A DNA stretch of 64,000 bases, from NCBI RefSeq assembly GCF_036826855.1, contig NZ_CP104578.1, positions 8,180,501-8,244,500 of the forward strand. Direction: 5' to 3'. Source of the DNA: Streptomyces sp. SJL17-4. GTDB lineage: Bacteria > Actinomycetota > Actinomycetes > Streptomycetales > Streptomycetaceae. The position numbers were made by a program, and so were the translations under genes. The notes beneath the pieces are model-generated. The model made no database searches, had not been told where the DNA came from, and saw only the letters and a list, made by a program, of their open reading frames with translations. Shown here piece by piece: positions 47,914 to 55,840 of this stretch; the first letter of the stretch is position 1, and every line of letters starts with the position of its first letter.

Positions 47914-48597
47914 GTGGATCACGACCAGGTGCTCGAAGCGTTTCAGCTGGAATGCGAGGCTCTCGACGACGCCGTGGCCGGACTGTCCGAGGGTGAGTGG
48001 AAGCTCCTGACACGCTGCACTCCCTGGACGGTACGCGACCTGCTCGGGCACGTATGCGTGGTGATCGACTGGCTGCCGGCCATGCTGGACGCGCCGGCCC
48101 CCGGCGAGGCGGAGATCTCCGCGGTGGAGTACTACCGCCCGGACGACCGCTTCTCACCCCGGACTAACGGTAAGCGGATCGCATTGGCCCAGGAGCGTGC
48201 GGCGGCACCGGCCGACGGCGCCTCCTTCGCCGAGGACTTCGCCACGACGTGGCGGCGGGTCGACCGGCTGTGCCGGGCCGAAGCAGGCGGTCGGACGGTA
48301 CGGACACGCCATGGCGACGCCATGCTCCTGTCGGAGTTCCTCCTCACCCGCGTCGTGGAAGTCGCCGTCCACGGCCTCGACCTGGCCGACGCACTCGGAC
48401 GCGAAGCCTGGCTCACCCCGGCGGCCGGTGACACCGTGACGGAGCTGCTCCTGGGAGCGGAACACGCCCTGGCGGCCGACAAGCTGGAGTGGAGCCGTCC
48501 CCACTTCCTGCGCAAGGCCACCGGCCGGGAGCCGCTGACCGAGCCTGAGGCCGCACAGGTCGAACGGCTCGGCATCCGCTGGCTCGCCCTGGGCTGA
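47914..48597 (+). CDS. Maleylpyruvate isomerase family, mycothiol-dependent (DinB-like)
   Basis: This 227-residue protein has the MDMPI N-terminal pattern: ECEALDDAVAGLSEGEWKLL, TRCTPWTVRDLLGHVCVVID with the metal-binding His, then LTRVVEVAVHGLDLADALGR with the second His. Such proteins in actinobacteria use mycothiol for isomerisation or conjugation, but most copies are uncharacterised. It starts at GTG and is transcribed divergently from the acetyltransferase across 195 bp. No aromatic-degradation genes are adjacent, so the specific reaction is unknown. Confidence 0.85.
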   Translation: MDHDQVLEAFQLECEALDDAVAGLSEGEWKLLTRCTPWTVRDLLGHVCVVIDWLPAMLDAPAPGEAEISAVEYYRPDDRFSPRTNGKRIALAQERAAAPADGASFAEDFATTWRRVDRLCRAEAGGRTVRTRHGDAMLLSEFLLTRVVEVAVHGLDLADALGREAWLTPAAGDTVTELLLGAEHALAADKLEWSRPHFLRKATGREPLTEPEAAQVERLGIRWLALG

Positions 48598-48756
48598 TCT
48601 CCGTGCACAAACCGGTCTGGGTCGGAGACCGCGCCCAGGTAGTGGTGGCCAGTCATGTGGCACCAGGCGGGCAGGTCGAGAGGGGCGGCCGGGACAGTGC
48701 TCGGCGCGGTCGATCTACTTGCGCAGGCTCACCCGCGGCCTCGCGCTCTACGGGGC

Positions 48757-49207
48757 GTAGCTGATCGTCTCAGGATGAGGTTCGCAGGCGGCGCAGGGAT
48801 ATGAGGCTGCAGGCCAGTTCGAGCAGACCCTGATGGAGATCGGCGCGTCGCTCGTAGCGGATGCGGAGCCGTTTGAACTGGCCAGGCGAAGGTGCGCTCG
48901 ACCACCCAGTGCACCTTGCCCAGTCCGGAACCGTGGGTGATGCCGCGCCGGGCGATCAGCGGCTTGATGCCCCGCTTCCACAGTAGGCGGCGGTACTTGT
49001 CGAAGTCGTAGCCCCGGTCCGCATACAGGCGCCGGGGCCTGCGGCGGGGACGTCCGCGCAGACCTCGGATCGGCGGAACTGCGTCCAGCAGCGGCAGGAG
49101 CTGGGTGACGTCGTGCCGGTTGCCGCCGGTGAGGCTTACGGCGAGCGGGGGTTCCGTGACGGTCGACGATCAGGTGGTGCTTACTCATTCGGAAACGATC
49201 AGTTAGG
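48757..49207 (-). mobile_element. Degenerate IS5-type element, C-terminal half of the transposase
   Basis: On the minus strand, three frames together spell an IS5-family transposase end: SKHHLIVDRHG, then after a +1 base in a C-run VSLTGGNRHDVTQLLPLLDA, LYADRGYDFDKYRRLLWKRG, KPLIARRGITHGSGLGK and VHWVVERTFAW. A second frameshift precedes FKRLRIRYERRADLHQG. The ends at 48757 (GTAGCTGATCGTCTCAGG) and 49207 (AACTGATCGTTTCCGAATG inward) are imperfect inverted repeats, but the first half of the gene is deleted. It is inactive. Confidence 0.8.
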
Positions 49208-49307
49208 CCGATCAGGCCGAGCCGAGCGAGTCGAGTCGGGTCGGCCAGGCGGCCGGGTTATACGTGATCCCTGTGGAGCACACCCCTCGGCGATACGGAG
49301 GTCGATC

Positions 49308-50009
49308 GTGACGAACGGCGACAAGTGGACGGCCGTCGGGCCTGCCACAGTGGGCTTCGAGACCAAAACCGGCACCTTCACCACAGGTGCCCGGATCAGC
49401 GGCCGCGAGACCGGACTGGCGGCGGCCTGCGAACAATCCGGGAGCGGTGTCCACGGGACGGGCAAGGGCGAGGCCAAGCCGGGGGTGCTCGGCTCCTCGA
49501 CGAGCAACAACGGCGTCGGTGTGAAGGGCGAAGCTCACGTCGGTTCGACGGCCTTCGGTGTGTGGGGCAGTTCGAACAGCGGCCTCGCCGGCTTCTTCGA
49601 GGGCAACGTCCGCGTCACCGGCAGCTTCGAAGTGGAAGGCAACAAGAGCCTCGCACTGCGCATGGACGACGGGACGCATCGGATCCTGTACGCGGTGGAG
49701 GCCCCGGAGAGCTGGTTCGAGGACCTCGGTTTCGGTGAACTCGTCGACGGCCACGCCCGGGTCACCCTCGACCCGGAGTTCGTCGCGGTCACCGAGGACG
49801 CCCCCTACCACGTCTTCCTCACGGAGTACGGGGCTCCGAGCGGCCTGTACGTGACGGACCGGTCCGCCGCCGGCTTCACCGTGCGCTCGGCCGCCGGCAG
49901 CGACACGAGCGGCGAGTTCAGCTACCGCGTGGCGGCCCTGCGCCGTGGCCCCCAGCCCGAACGGTTCGCGGTCCGTCCCGCCCTCTCGACGCCTGGATCG
50001 GTCGGCTAG
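49308..50009 (+). CDS. Hypothetical protein with Gly-rich N-terminus and conserved C-terminal domain
   Basis: This 233-residue protein starts at GTG after ACGGAGG with a 6-nt spacer. The N-terminal half is rich in Gly, Ser and Thr in short repeats (GVLGSSTSNNGVGVKGEA, GVWGSSNSGLAGFFEGNVRV) like beta-prism or phage-tail-fibre stems. The C-terminal half (ALRMDDGTHRILYAVEAPES, WFEDLGFGELVDGHARVTLD, PYHVFLTEYGAPSGLYVTD) is a domain found in uncharacterised bacterial proteins. No signal peptide is seen. Its stop codon is part of the CTAG target site of the adjacent insertion element, but removing the element would leave the same stop. Confidence 0.7.
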   Translation: MTNGDKWTAVGPATVGFETKTGTFTTGARISGRETGLAAACEQSGSGVHGTGKGEAKPGVLGSSTSNNGVGVKGEAHVGSTAFGVWGSSNSGLAGFFEGNVRVTGSFEVEGNKSLALRMDDGTHRILYAVEAPESWFEDLGFGELVDGHARVTLDPEFVAVTEDAPYHVFLTEYGAPSGLYVTDRSAAGFTVRSAAGSDTSGEFSYRVAALRRGPQPERFAVRPALSTPGSVG

Positions 50010-50076
50010 GCACTGTCCGGCTGATCATGTGGCTGTCTGATCAGTTGCTCGTTGATGCAGTCATGGGGCGGGGAGA

Positions 50077-50551
50077 TTGAACGCATCGCGAGTGGTCGCT
50101 TGTGGAGCCGCATCTGCCACCTTCCGGCAGGCGGGGAGGCCGGTGGAACGATCACCGCACCGCTTCAACGGAATTATGTTCCGGATCCGCACCGGCGTCC
50201 CTCGGCGTGACCTGCCGGAACGATACGGCTCCTGGAAATCCGTCTACGAGAGGCATCGCCGCTGGTCGGCGGACGGCACCTGGGACCGGATCCTGCAGGC
50301 GGTCCAGGCCCACGCCGACCTGGCCGGCCGGATCGACTGGGGCATGGTCGGTGTCGACTCGACCTCCTGCAGGGCCCACCAGCACGCGGCCGGAGCCCGC
50401 AAGGCCACCCCGCGGGTTCCGAAAAAAGGACGACGCCCCGGCACACCGCCCCGACGAGGGGGTCGGACGGTCCCGGGGCGGGCTGACCTGCAAGATCCAC
50501 CTCGCCGTGAAATACCGGGACCGACCTCTCAGAATCCCGGGGCAGGGATGA
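50077..50551 (+). pseudogene. Truncated, frameshifted IS5-family transposase
   Basis: The product starts in one frame as VEPHLPPSGRRGGRWNDHRT. It shifts near 50160 to FNGIMFRIRTGVPRRDLPER, YGSWKSVYERHRRWSADGTW and GVDSTSCRAHQHAAGARKAT, then shifts again at an A-run (GAAAAAAGG near 50420) to VGRSRGGLTCKIHLAV and stops at 50549-50551. The A-run shift is typical of the programmed frameshift in these elements; the first shift looks like damage. The C-terminal half with the DDE glutamate is absent, so it cannot transpose by itself. Confidence 0.75.
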
Positions 50552-50939
50552 GGCTCGGCCACCACTGGGGCACGCCGCTGGGGCACGGAGGAGTGGCGGC
50601 GCTCTCCCAGAAGACCGAGATGACGCACCAGACAACACCCAGCAGCGTCACCGCGAGAGCCAGGGCATGGAGAAGGGGACGATTCCCCAGACAGGCGCCC
50701 ACAGCAACCCAGACCAGCAGCAGGACCGTCCAGAGACCCGGGATGAACAGCCACACCAGGAAACTACCGTTGGCCGCGTTGTTCACCCCCACGTCACAGG
50801 CGGTCCACGACCTGCCCAGAAGCATGGCAGCGGATACTGCGAGCAGTAGCGCCACCACCGCCCCGAGACCCCCGTGCAGCCGTCGACTCCCCACAGGCCC
50901 CCCGTTCTCCGTCCGATGCGGGAAGCGCCGGATCCGCAT
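50529..50939 (-). CDS. Small integral membrane protein carried inside the IS element
   Basis: This 136-residue protein has about three transmembrane helices: GAVVALLLAVSAAMLLG near residue 26, VWLFIPGLWTVLLLVWVAVG near 61 and LALAVTLLGVVWCVISVFWE near 92, with a Pro-rich C-terminal tail. I recognise no family. It lies wholly between the inverted repeats of the IS5-like element, and its last codons overlap the truncated transposase. It is probably a captured passenger or the product of a deletion-insertion inside the element. The start is not certain; a GTG 15 codons in is possible. Confidence 0.6.
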   Translation of the reverse strand: MRIRRFPHRTENGGPVGSRRLHGGLGAVVALLLAVSAAMLLGRSWTACDVGVNNAANGSFLVWLFIPGLWTVLLLVWVAVGACLGNRPLLHALALAVTLLGVVWCVISVFWESAATPPCPSGVPQWWPSLIPAPGF

Positions 50940-51160
50940 CGCTCATCACTGCCGGATCCATCCAGTCCCCGGCACTGACCAACGGGGAAACGGACGCCCC
51001 TGGATCCTAGTAATCACATGATCCGCCGGACAGTGCCTAGTGATCTGACCGCAGCTCGACGCGGTTCCTTCTCGCGCCGAGAGATCCGAGCCGTCGACCG
51101 CGGAGCCAGCCCGTCGACTCGCCACGCCCGGCCGGGCCGCCGGCCTATGCGGTCAGAGCA

Positions 51161-52798
51161 CTAGGGAGGCGTCCTGTCCGCCGCGTCCTCGGGTACGGCG
51201 TCCGACGACGCGACACCGGGGGTGACGAGTGCCGAGAGGCACCGGTCCGCCGGGCGGCCGATCAGCTCGGGGTGCACCAGGAGGCCCTTTTCCTCCGCCG
51301 ACTTGCTCTTGTCGGCGATCAACGGATTGGCGCGGGCCCAGTTGTCGCAGCGGACGCCCGTGATCTGCCAGCAGACGTCCAGCCCCGCTGCCCCGCCCGC
51401 TATCTCGAAGGTGTGGTCCGTGAGGGGACGGCTGACGTGCAGGTCGGGGGCCGGGGCGCCGATCGCGGTGAGCTGGTAACGGAAGGATTCGTTCAACGAC
51501 TCGAGGTCCCGGTAGACGCCCGCCATGACGTCGCAGATGCTGTGCTCGTACTCCAGGGGCGTCGTCGCGCCGGCCCGGAGCCACTGCACGACTCCGTGCG
51601 TGTACTCGTGCACGATGATGCCGAGGTCGGCGGCCCCCGGCACGAGCTTCATGTCGAAGCGCATGCGCGGAGGGTTCGTCGTGCCGATCCATTCGCTCTT
51701 GTCGGCGGTCGGGACCCCCTGAGGGTCGACGTCGACCGGGACCATCTTGGCGTTGAGCGTCGTGTTGCCCAGGCCGCGGAGGTAGCGGGCGAAGGAGTCC
51801 ACCCAGTAGTAGGCGTTCGCGCTGAGAAACGCCTTGTCGTTGGGGTGGGTGTCGAACACGAACGAGGGCTCGGTCGGCTCCGGCTGGGGGAACCCCGAGT
51901 CGTCCCAGTCCAGGCAGCGGCACCAGTCGCCGTCGAGGTGGAACTTCCCCGCGTCGTCGGCCTCCTTGATCTCCGCCTGGACCTCGTGGGCATGAGGTTT
52001 CAGGTCGGCGTCGCTCGACAGGGAACTCAGCGTGGCGCTGTTCGACGATGTCACGGGGTCGGGGATGAAGACCTTGAGCGTCGCCGTCGCGTATCGTCCG
52101 GCGACCTCGACCCAGAGGAGCTTCCCGCCGACGGCGTCGACGACGACACGGAAGTGCTCGAACGGGCCGGAGGTCTCGACGACGAGGTCGTGGACGAGGT
52201 GCAGCTTGCCGTCGGGGCGCCTCTTCCCCTTCTTCAACAGCGCGACCGAGGCGGTGGGGCGGTCCGCCTCCGGCAGTGGGGGCCTGGTCGTGTCACGCAG
52301 ATAGACCAGGTCGTCGCGGACCACTGAAGCGGTTTCGTACCCCTCCTCGAAGGGGGCGAGCGCGGCCTTCTCGACGACGTCGGGAGCCATGGCCTCACTC
52401 GCGTCCGGGGCGTCGGAGACGTCGAGCTCCGTCGTGTTCTCGACCTGCACGACCGCCGCCTGCCCGGTGTCGGCCACCACCTGGAGCGTGGCCCCGAAGA
52501 TCGGGACGTCCTGGTGGAACTGCTGGTAGCGGACGTTGAGCGTCGCCTCGTTCTCCTCCTTGCCGACCTCGCGGAGGTCCGCACCGTCCGTCCCGAGGTC
52601 CTGCGCGCGCTCTCGTACGAAGGTGTTGACGGCCCGGCGGGCGGTCGGCGCGCGGAAGAGCGTCGCACCGGGGTCCAGGTACCTGCGGAGGACGCCGTCG
52701 GCGCCCCTGTGCTCACCGACCCCGGGGGCCACCTTCAGCGGCAGGCCGGGCACTGGGCCCGGGTCGTTCCTGTGCCTGCGTTCGTCGTTCCGGCCCAT
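51161..52798 (-). CDS. Thermolysin-like (M4/fungalysin-propeptide) metallopeptidase with altered zinc motif
   Basis: This 545-residue protein has an FTP-type propeptide region near residues 60-135 (FVRERAQDLGTDGADLREVG, VRYQQFHQDVPIFGATLQVV), a PepSY-like part, and a peptidase core with FVFDTHPNDKAFLSANAYYW. The zinc motif HEYTHGVVQW is near residue 390. In thermolysin the third ligand is Glu in NExxSD; here the matching stretch is YEHSICDVMAG, placing His at the D-4 position. No signal peptide is visible (MGRNDERRHRNDPG). The ATG has GAGGAG with a 6-nt spacer. It may be a cytoplasmic or specially exported, possibly atypical enzyme. Confidence 0.8.
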   Translation of the reverse strand: MGRNDERRHRNDPGPVPGLPLKVAPGVGEHRGADGVLRRYLDPGATLFRAPTARRAVNTFVRERAQDLGTDGADLREVGKEENEATLNVRYQQFHQDVPIFGATLQVVADTGQAAVVQVENTTELDVSDAPDASEAMAPDVVEKAALAPFEEGYETASVVRDDLVYLRDTTRPPLPEADRPTASVALLKKGKRRPDGKLHLVHDLVVETSGPFEHFRVVVDAVGGKLLWVEVAGRYATATLKVFIPDPVTSSNSATLSSLSSDADLKPHAHEVQAEIKEADDAGKFHLDGDWCRCLDWDDSGFPQPEPTEPSFVFDTHPNDKAFLSANAYYWVDSFARYLRGLGNTTLNAKMVPVDVDPQGVPTADKSEWIGTTNPPRMRFDMKLVPGAADLGIIVHEYTHGVVQWLRAGATTPLEYEHSICDVMAGVYRDLESLNESFRYQLTAIGAPAPDLHVSRPLTDHTFEIAGGAAGLDVCWQITGVRCDNWARANPLIADKSKSAEEKGLLVHPELIGRPADRCLSALVTPGVASSDAVPEDAADRTPP

Positions 52799-53155
52799 GA
52801 CGTGCTCCTCTGCGCACTCTGGTCCCATCCCCCTGGCATCCCGCCCCTGGGTGACGTGCTCCGTCGACGGACACCCCCCATCGGTCGGCCTCGGCGGCGC
52901 GGATGACAGTGGGGTACGTCAAGGGGCCTCCGCGGGACCGTCGATCCGGAAGTGCGAGGAGGGGCGAACGATGTCCGCCGCGCGTCCCCCGCTTGCGACC
53001 GTCGTGCGCGTCGCCAAGGTGCCGAAGTTCTGCCTGCCGCCCATGGCTCGTGCTCCCATCGCCTGCGGCCGCGTCCCCTCCACCAGCTTAGACACGTGCA
53101 CGCCGGTCGACCACGCGACAGGATGGGCGCGCGGTGCGCCGCAGGGCGGCCATGC
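52799..53155. other. Intergenic region before the peptidase gene, no convincing gene
   Basis: This gap holds the peptidase promoter side and the distal end of the ABC transporter unit. Several short frames cross it on both strands, but none combines a ribosome-binding site, a start and streptomycete codon bias. It adjoins the 19-bp repeat array that begins at 53156. Confidence 0.5.
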
Positions 53156-53250
53156 TGACTCACAGTCACAGTTTTGACTGTCCGTCACCGCGCTGACTCA
53201 GCGTTGCCCTGCTGACTCAGCGTCGCCGACTTGACTCACCGTCACCGTCA
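53156..53250. repeat. Five-unit 19-bp degenerate tandem array (TGACTCA phase)
   Basis: TGACTCA occurs at 53156, 53194, 53213 and 53232, and TGACTGT at 53175, giving exact 19-bp spacing over five units. The best-conserved unit reads TGACTCAGCGTCGCCGACT. The array lies 31 bp beyond the ABC transporter stop. Its period is not a multiple of three, so it is unlikely to be coding. Confidence 0.8.
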
Positions 53251-53284
53251 CCGACCCGGGAGCCGCGCCGCCGCCGACGGTCAT
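53198..53284 (-). CDS. Possible 28-residue peptide overlapping the ABC transporter stop
   Basis: An ATG at 53284 overlaps the transporter TGA (ATGA) and opens a 28-codon frame, MTVGGGAAPGSVTVTV and then SQVGDAESAGQR. Its second half is written across the 19-bp repeats. The coupling geometry is like that of real operon genes, but the frame is very short and could be chance. The upstream C-terminal part of the transporter gene is Ala/Gly-rich. I recognise no family. Confidence 0.25.
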   Translation of the reverse strand: MTVGGGAAPGSVTVTVSQVGDAESAGQR

Positions 53285-55311
53285 GGTGTGGCCTCCGCTC
53301 CGCCGTCCCCGCCGCCCGCCCGGGCGCCCGGAGCGCTCGGCGTCTCCGTGGCCCGTACGGGCTGCGCCGGCACAGCAGGCTGTACGAACTGGCGGGCCTG
53401 CAGCTCGTACGCCTCCCTGAAGGCCCCGGTGCCGGTGGCCGGGTCCATGAGCTCGGCGAAGGTGCCGTGCTCGACGACCCGGCCGCCGTCCAGCACATAG
53501 ATCACGTCGGCGTGACGGGCGCTGGCCAGGCGGTGGGTGATCAGTACGGTGGTCTGCCCCTTGTCCGCCAGCTGGTGGATCTGGTCGAAGACCCGCTGCT
53601 CGGCGGCCGCGTCCAGGGCGCTGGTGGGCTCGTCGACGATCAGTACGGCGCCGTCGCGGTGCCGGGCCCGGGCGAGGCCGAACTTCTGCCACTGGCCGCC
53701 GGAGATCTCCTGCCCGCCCTTGTAACCGCGGGCGAGGAGGGAGTCCCAGCGACGCGGGAGTCCCGTGACGACCTCGTCGGCCCCCGAGTAAGCGGCGGCC
53801 GGTTCGATGGCCGCGTCGTCCATCGAACCGGACGTGCGTCCGATGCCGATGTTGACGCGGGCGGTGAACGGCCATCGGAAGAAGTCCTGGGCGACCATCG
53901 CCACGCGCGCGAAGACCTGCGCCCGGTCGGCCTCCGCCGTGCTCACCCCGCCCCACAGGACTCTGCCGCTGTCGGGGAGCCGGGCGCCGCTCAGGAGGCT
54001 GATCAGCGTCGACTTGCCGGCGCCGTTGCTCCCGACGAGGGCGACGGTCTTCCCGCGGGGGATGATCAGGTCGACCTCGGACAGGGACGGCTTGTCCTTT
54101 CCCGGGTAGGTGAAGGTGACCCGTTCGAACCGGATCTCGTCCACCTCCTCGGGCAGATCGCGCCCACCGGTGGGGATGGCGCGCCGCACGGCCTCCGTGC
54201 ACAGGGTCTCCAGATCGGCGACGAACAGCGCCTCCTCCTGCACGTCCGTGACACGCAGGACGAGGTCGGTGATGCTGGCCGAGCCGGTGCGGATCGCCAG
54301 CACCGCCGTGCCGGCCACCGCGAGGTCCATGCGCCCGTTCCACAGCAGCAGCCCGAGTACCCCGTACGTGGCGACGGTGGCGAGCCCCCGGGCCGAGTCG
54401 GCCAGCACATGGGTGCGCGCGCCGGTCCAGGCGAGCCGGGTCTGCTCGCGTTCGCTGGTCTGTGCCATCTCGCGGAAGTGGGTGAGGAGGAACGGAGCCA
54501 CGTCGTGGACGCGGATCTCGGCCGCCGCCTGCTGGTTGATCAGGAGCTGGCTGATCAGTTTGGCGGCCCGGACGTGCTGGACGAAGCGGTGCCAGCTGAC
54601 GTACCGGTGCCTGGCCATGGTGAGTGAACCCCACGCGCTGGGGAGCGCCATGAACGCCAGCAGCGGCAGGAGCGTCCAGTGCAGCACCGCGAGAACACCG
54701 GCGGCGGCGATCAGGGAGATCGTCGAGGTGACCACGGCGGTGCAGTAGCCGACCATCCGCCGGGCCGCGTCGGCGCCCCACTGCGCGGAGTCCATCAGCT
54801 TGTGGAAGGCGTCGTCCTCGATCGCCTCCAGCTCCACCCTGGCCACCAGCCCGAGATAGCGCTCGGTCGCCACCCTCTGGGCCTTCGGTTCCAGAATCCC
54901 GGTGGCAGCGGCCGAGGCCGACTTGCATGCCGAGCCGATCACCGCCAGCACGGCGACCAGGGTGAGCGACGGCAGCGCGGCGCGGAGCCTTCCGGCGATG
55001 TCGCCCGAGGCCAGCAGCTCGACGAGGAGGGAGTTGACCGCGATCAGGGAGACGGCCTGTGCGATGCCGCGAGCGATCTCACAGACGGCGACCGTGACGA
55101 ACGCCCGCTGGTCGGCCTCGCGAGCCAGCCGGATCGCCACCGCGACCTGCCGCGGCAGCGCGCCGCCCATCTGCCGCAGCCCGAGCTTGAGCCAGGCGCC
55201 GTCGTGGCTGCCCCAGCCGTAGTCGTAGGTGAGCTCGCCGCCGAACAGCAGCTGCTCGGAGGGCGAGGGGCCGTCCACCGAGACAGGGGCGGTGACCTTG
55301 CTGTCGGTCAT
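53281..55311 (-). CDS. ABC exporter, fused membrane and ATPase domains
   Basis: This 676-residue half-transporter has an N-terminal membrane domain with about five to six helices (residues 60-330, such as VTLVAVLAVIGSACKS-like and LAVLHWTLLPLLAFMALPSA). Its ATPase domain has Walker A ALVGSNGAGKSTLISLLSG near 400, the signature ISGGQWQKFGLARA near 510, Walker B AVLIVDEPTSALD and the switch ITHRLAS. This type exports lipids, peptides or drugs as a homodimer and often sits in natural-product clusters. The ATG at 55311 has a GAGGTGG leader. It diverges from the TPR-prenyl synthetase operon across 529 bp. Confidence 0.9.
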   Translation of the reverse strand: MTDSKVTAPVSVDGPSPSEQLLFGGELTYDYGWGSHDGAWLKLGLRQMGGALPRQVAVAIRLAREADQRAFVTVAVCEIARGIAQAVSLIAVNSLLVELLASGDIAGRLRAALPSLTLVAVLAVIGSACKSASAAATGILEPKAQRVATERYLGLVARVELEAIEDDAFHKLMDSAQWGADAARRMVGYCTAVVTSTISLIAAAGVLAVLHWTLLPLLAFMALPSAWGSLTMARHRYVSWHRFVQHVRAAKLISQLLINQQAAAEIRVHDVAPFLLTHFREMAQTSEREQTRLAWTGARTHVLADSARGLATVATYGVLGLLLWNGRMDLAVAGTAVLAIRTGSASITDLVLRVTDVQEEALFVADLETLCTEAVRRAIPTGGRDLPEEVDEIRFERVTFTYPGKDKPSLSEVDLIIPRGKTVALVGSNGAGKSTLISLLSGARLPDSGRVLWGGVSTAEADRAQVFARVAMVAQDFFRWPFTARVNIGIGRTSGSMDDAAIEPAAAYSGADEVVTGLPRRWDSLLARGYKGGQEISGGQWQKFGLARARHRDGAVLIVDEPTSALDAAAEQRVFDQIHQLADKGQTTVLITHRLASARHADVIYVLDGGRVVEHGTFAELMDPATGTGAFREAYELQARQFVQPAVPAQPVRATETPSAPGARAGGGDGGAEATP

Positions 55312-55840
55312 CCCCACCACCTCGCATCCGGCCGTGCCGCGCAGGAGACGCAGGCGGTACGTCGGGGCCGTACCGTCACGGCGGAGAGACGGGAAAGCGC
55401 AGGTCCAGCAGCGGGAGGAAGAGCGGTCCTGGGATGCGGCAGGGGGTACATGTCAGCCTCCGGGAAGGGGTGCGGTAAGGGGTCGCCGGGCTCAACGACG
55501 ACCCCCGCCCTCTCGAACACATGACTTTTGGACGCGCTGTGAACCCCGACTCCAGGCGAAAGTTCGTTCGTTCCCGGTACACCGACCCTTGCCGGGCTTG
55601 GCCCGTGCGTGGACGCGTCGGTGGCCGAAACGCCGACGCGGTCGCGGTCGTGGCCGTGCAGGCTTCGGAACCGCCCCCGACGTACGTCTCGCTGAGGAGC
55701 GTCGGCCACCGCGTAGTACTTGAGGATGACCAGGTGCCCGTACGGAGACGGACATTGCGACCGAGGGGGAACCTGGGCCCGGTGCAGCCGTCTTGATCCT
55801 CGCGTCGGCTTGATCGTCGAGTCGACCCGAGGAGGTTCTG
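55312..55840. other. 529-bp divergent intergenic region, no supported gene
   Basis: The region should contain both promoters. On the minus strand near 55640-55720, two overlapping frames with good GC3 spell VILKYYAVADA and then SETYVGGGSEACTATTATA, but no start codon with a ribosome-binding site precedes either and they would need a frameshift to join. I therefore call no gene here, though a decayed small peptide gene is possible. Confidence 0.5.

Larger units (their letters stand above)
50010..51036. mobile_element. IS5-like element with CTAG target duplication and a passenger gene
   Basis: Ends GCACTGTCCGGCTGATCATG (50010 onward) and the inverted GCACTGTCCGGCGGATCATG (ending at 51036) agree at 21 of 22 positions. 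CTAG flanks both sides (50006-50009 and 51037-51040), as expected for a 4-bp target duplication of IS427-like IS5 elements. Inside is the first half of a transposase in the plus direction, cut off at about 50550. A membrane-protein gene on the minus strand fills the place of the transposase C-terminus. Total length is about 1,027 bp. Confidence 0.75.

Noticed and set aside
52919..53188. An 89-codon minus-strand frame before the 19-bp repeats
   Set aside because: No ribosome-binding site, weak codon bias and no domain; treated as noncoding.
53156..53250. Considered as a CRISPR array
   Set aside because: Units are only 19 bp, there are no spacers between repeats and no cas genes nearby.
55492..55796. 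Overlapping short frames in the divergent region, considered as a peptide precursor
   Set aside because: No start with a ribosome-binding site in the frames of interest and third-position GC switches between frames; kept only as a low-interest finding.
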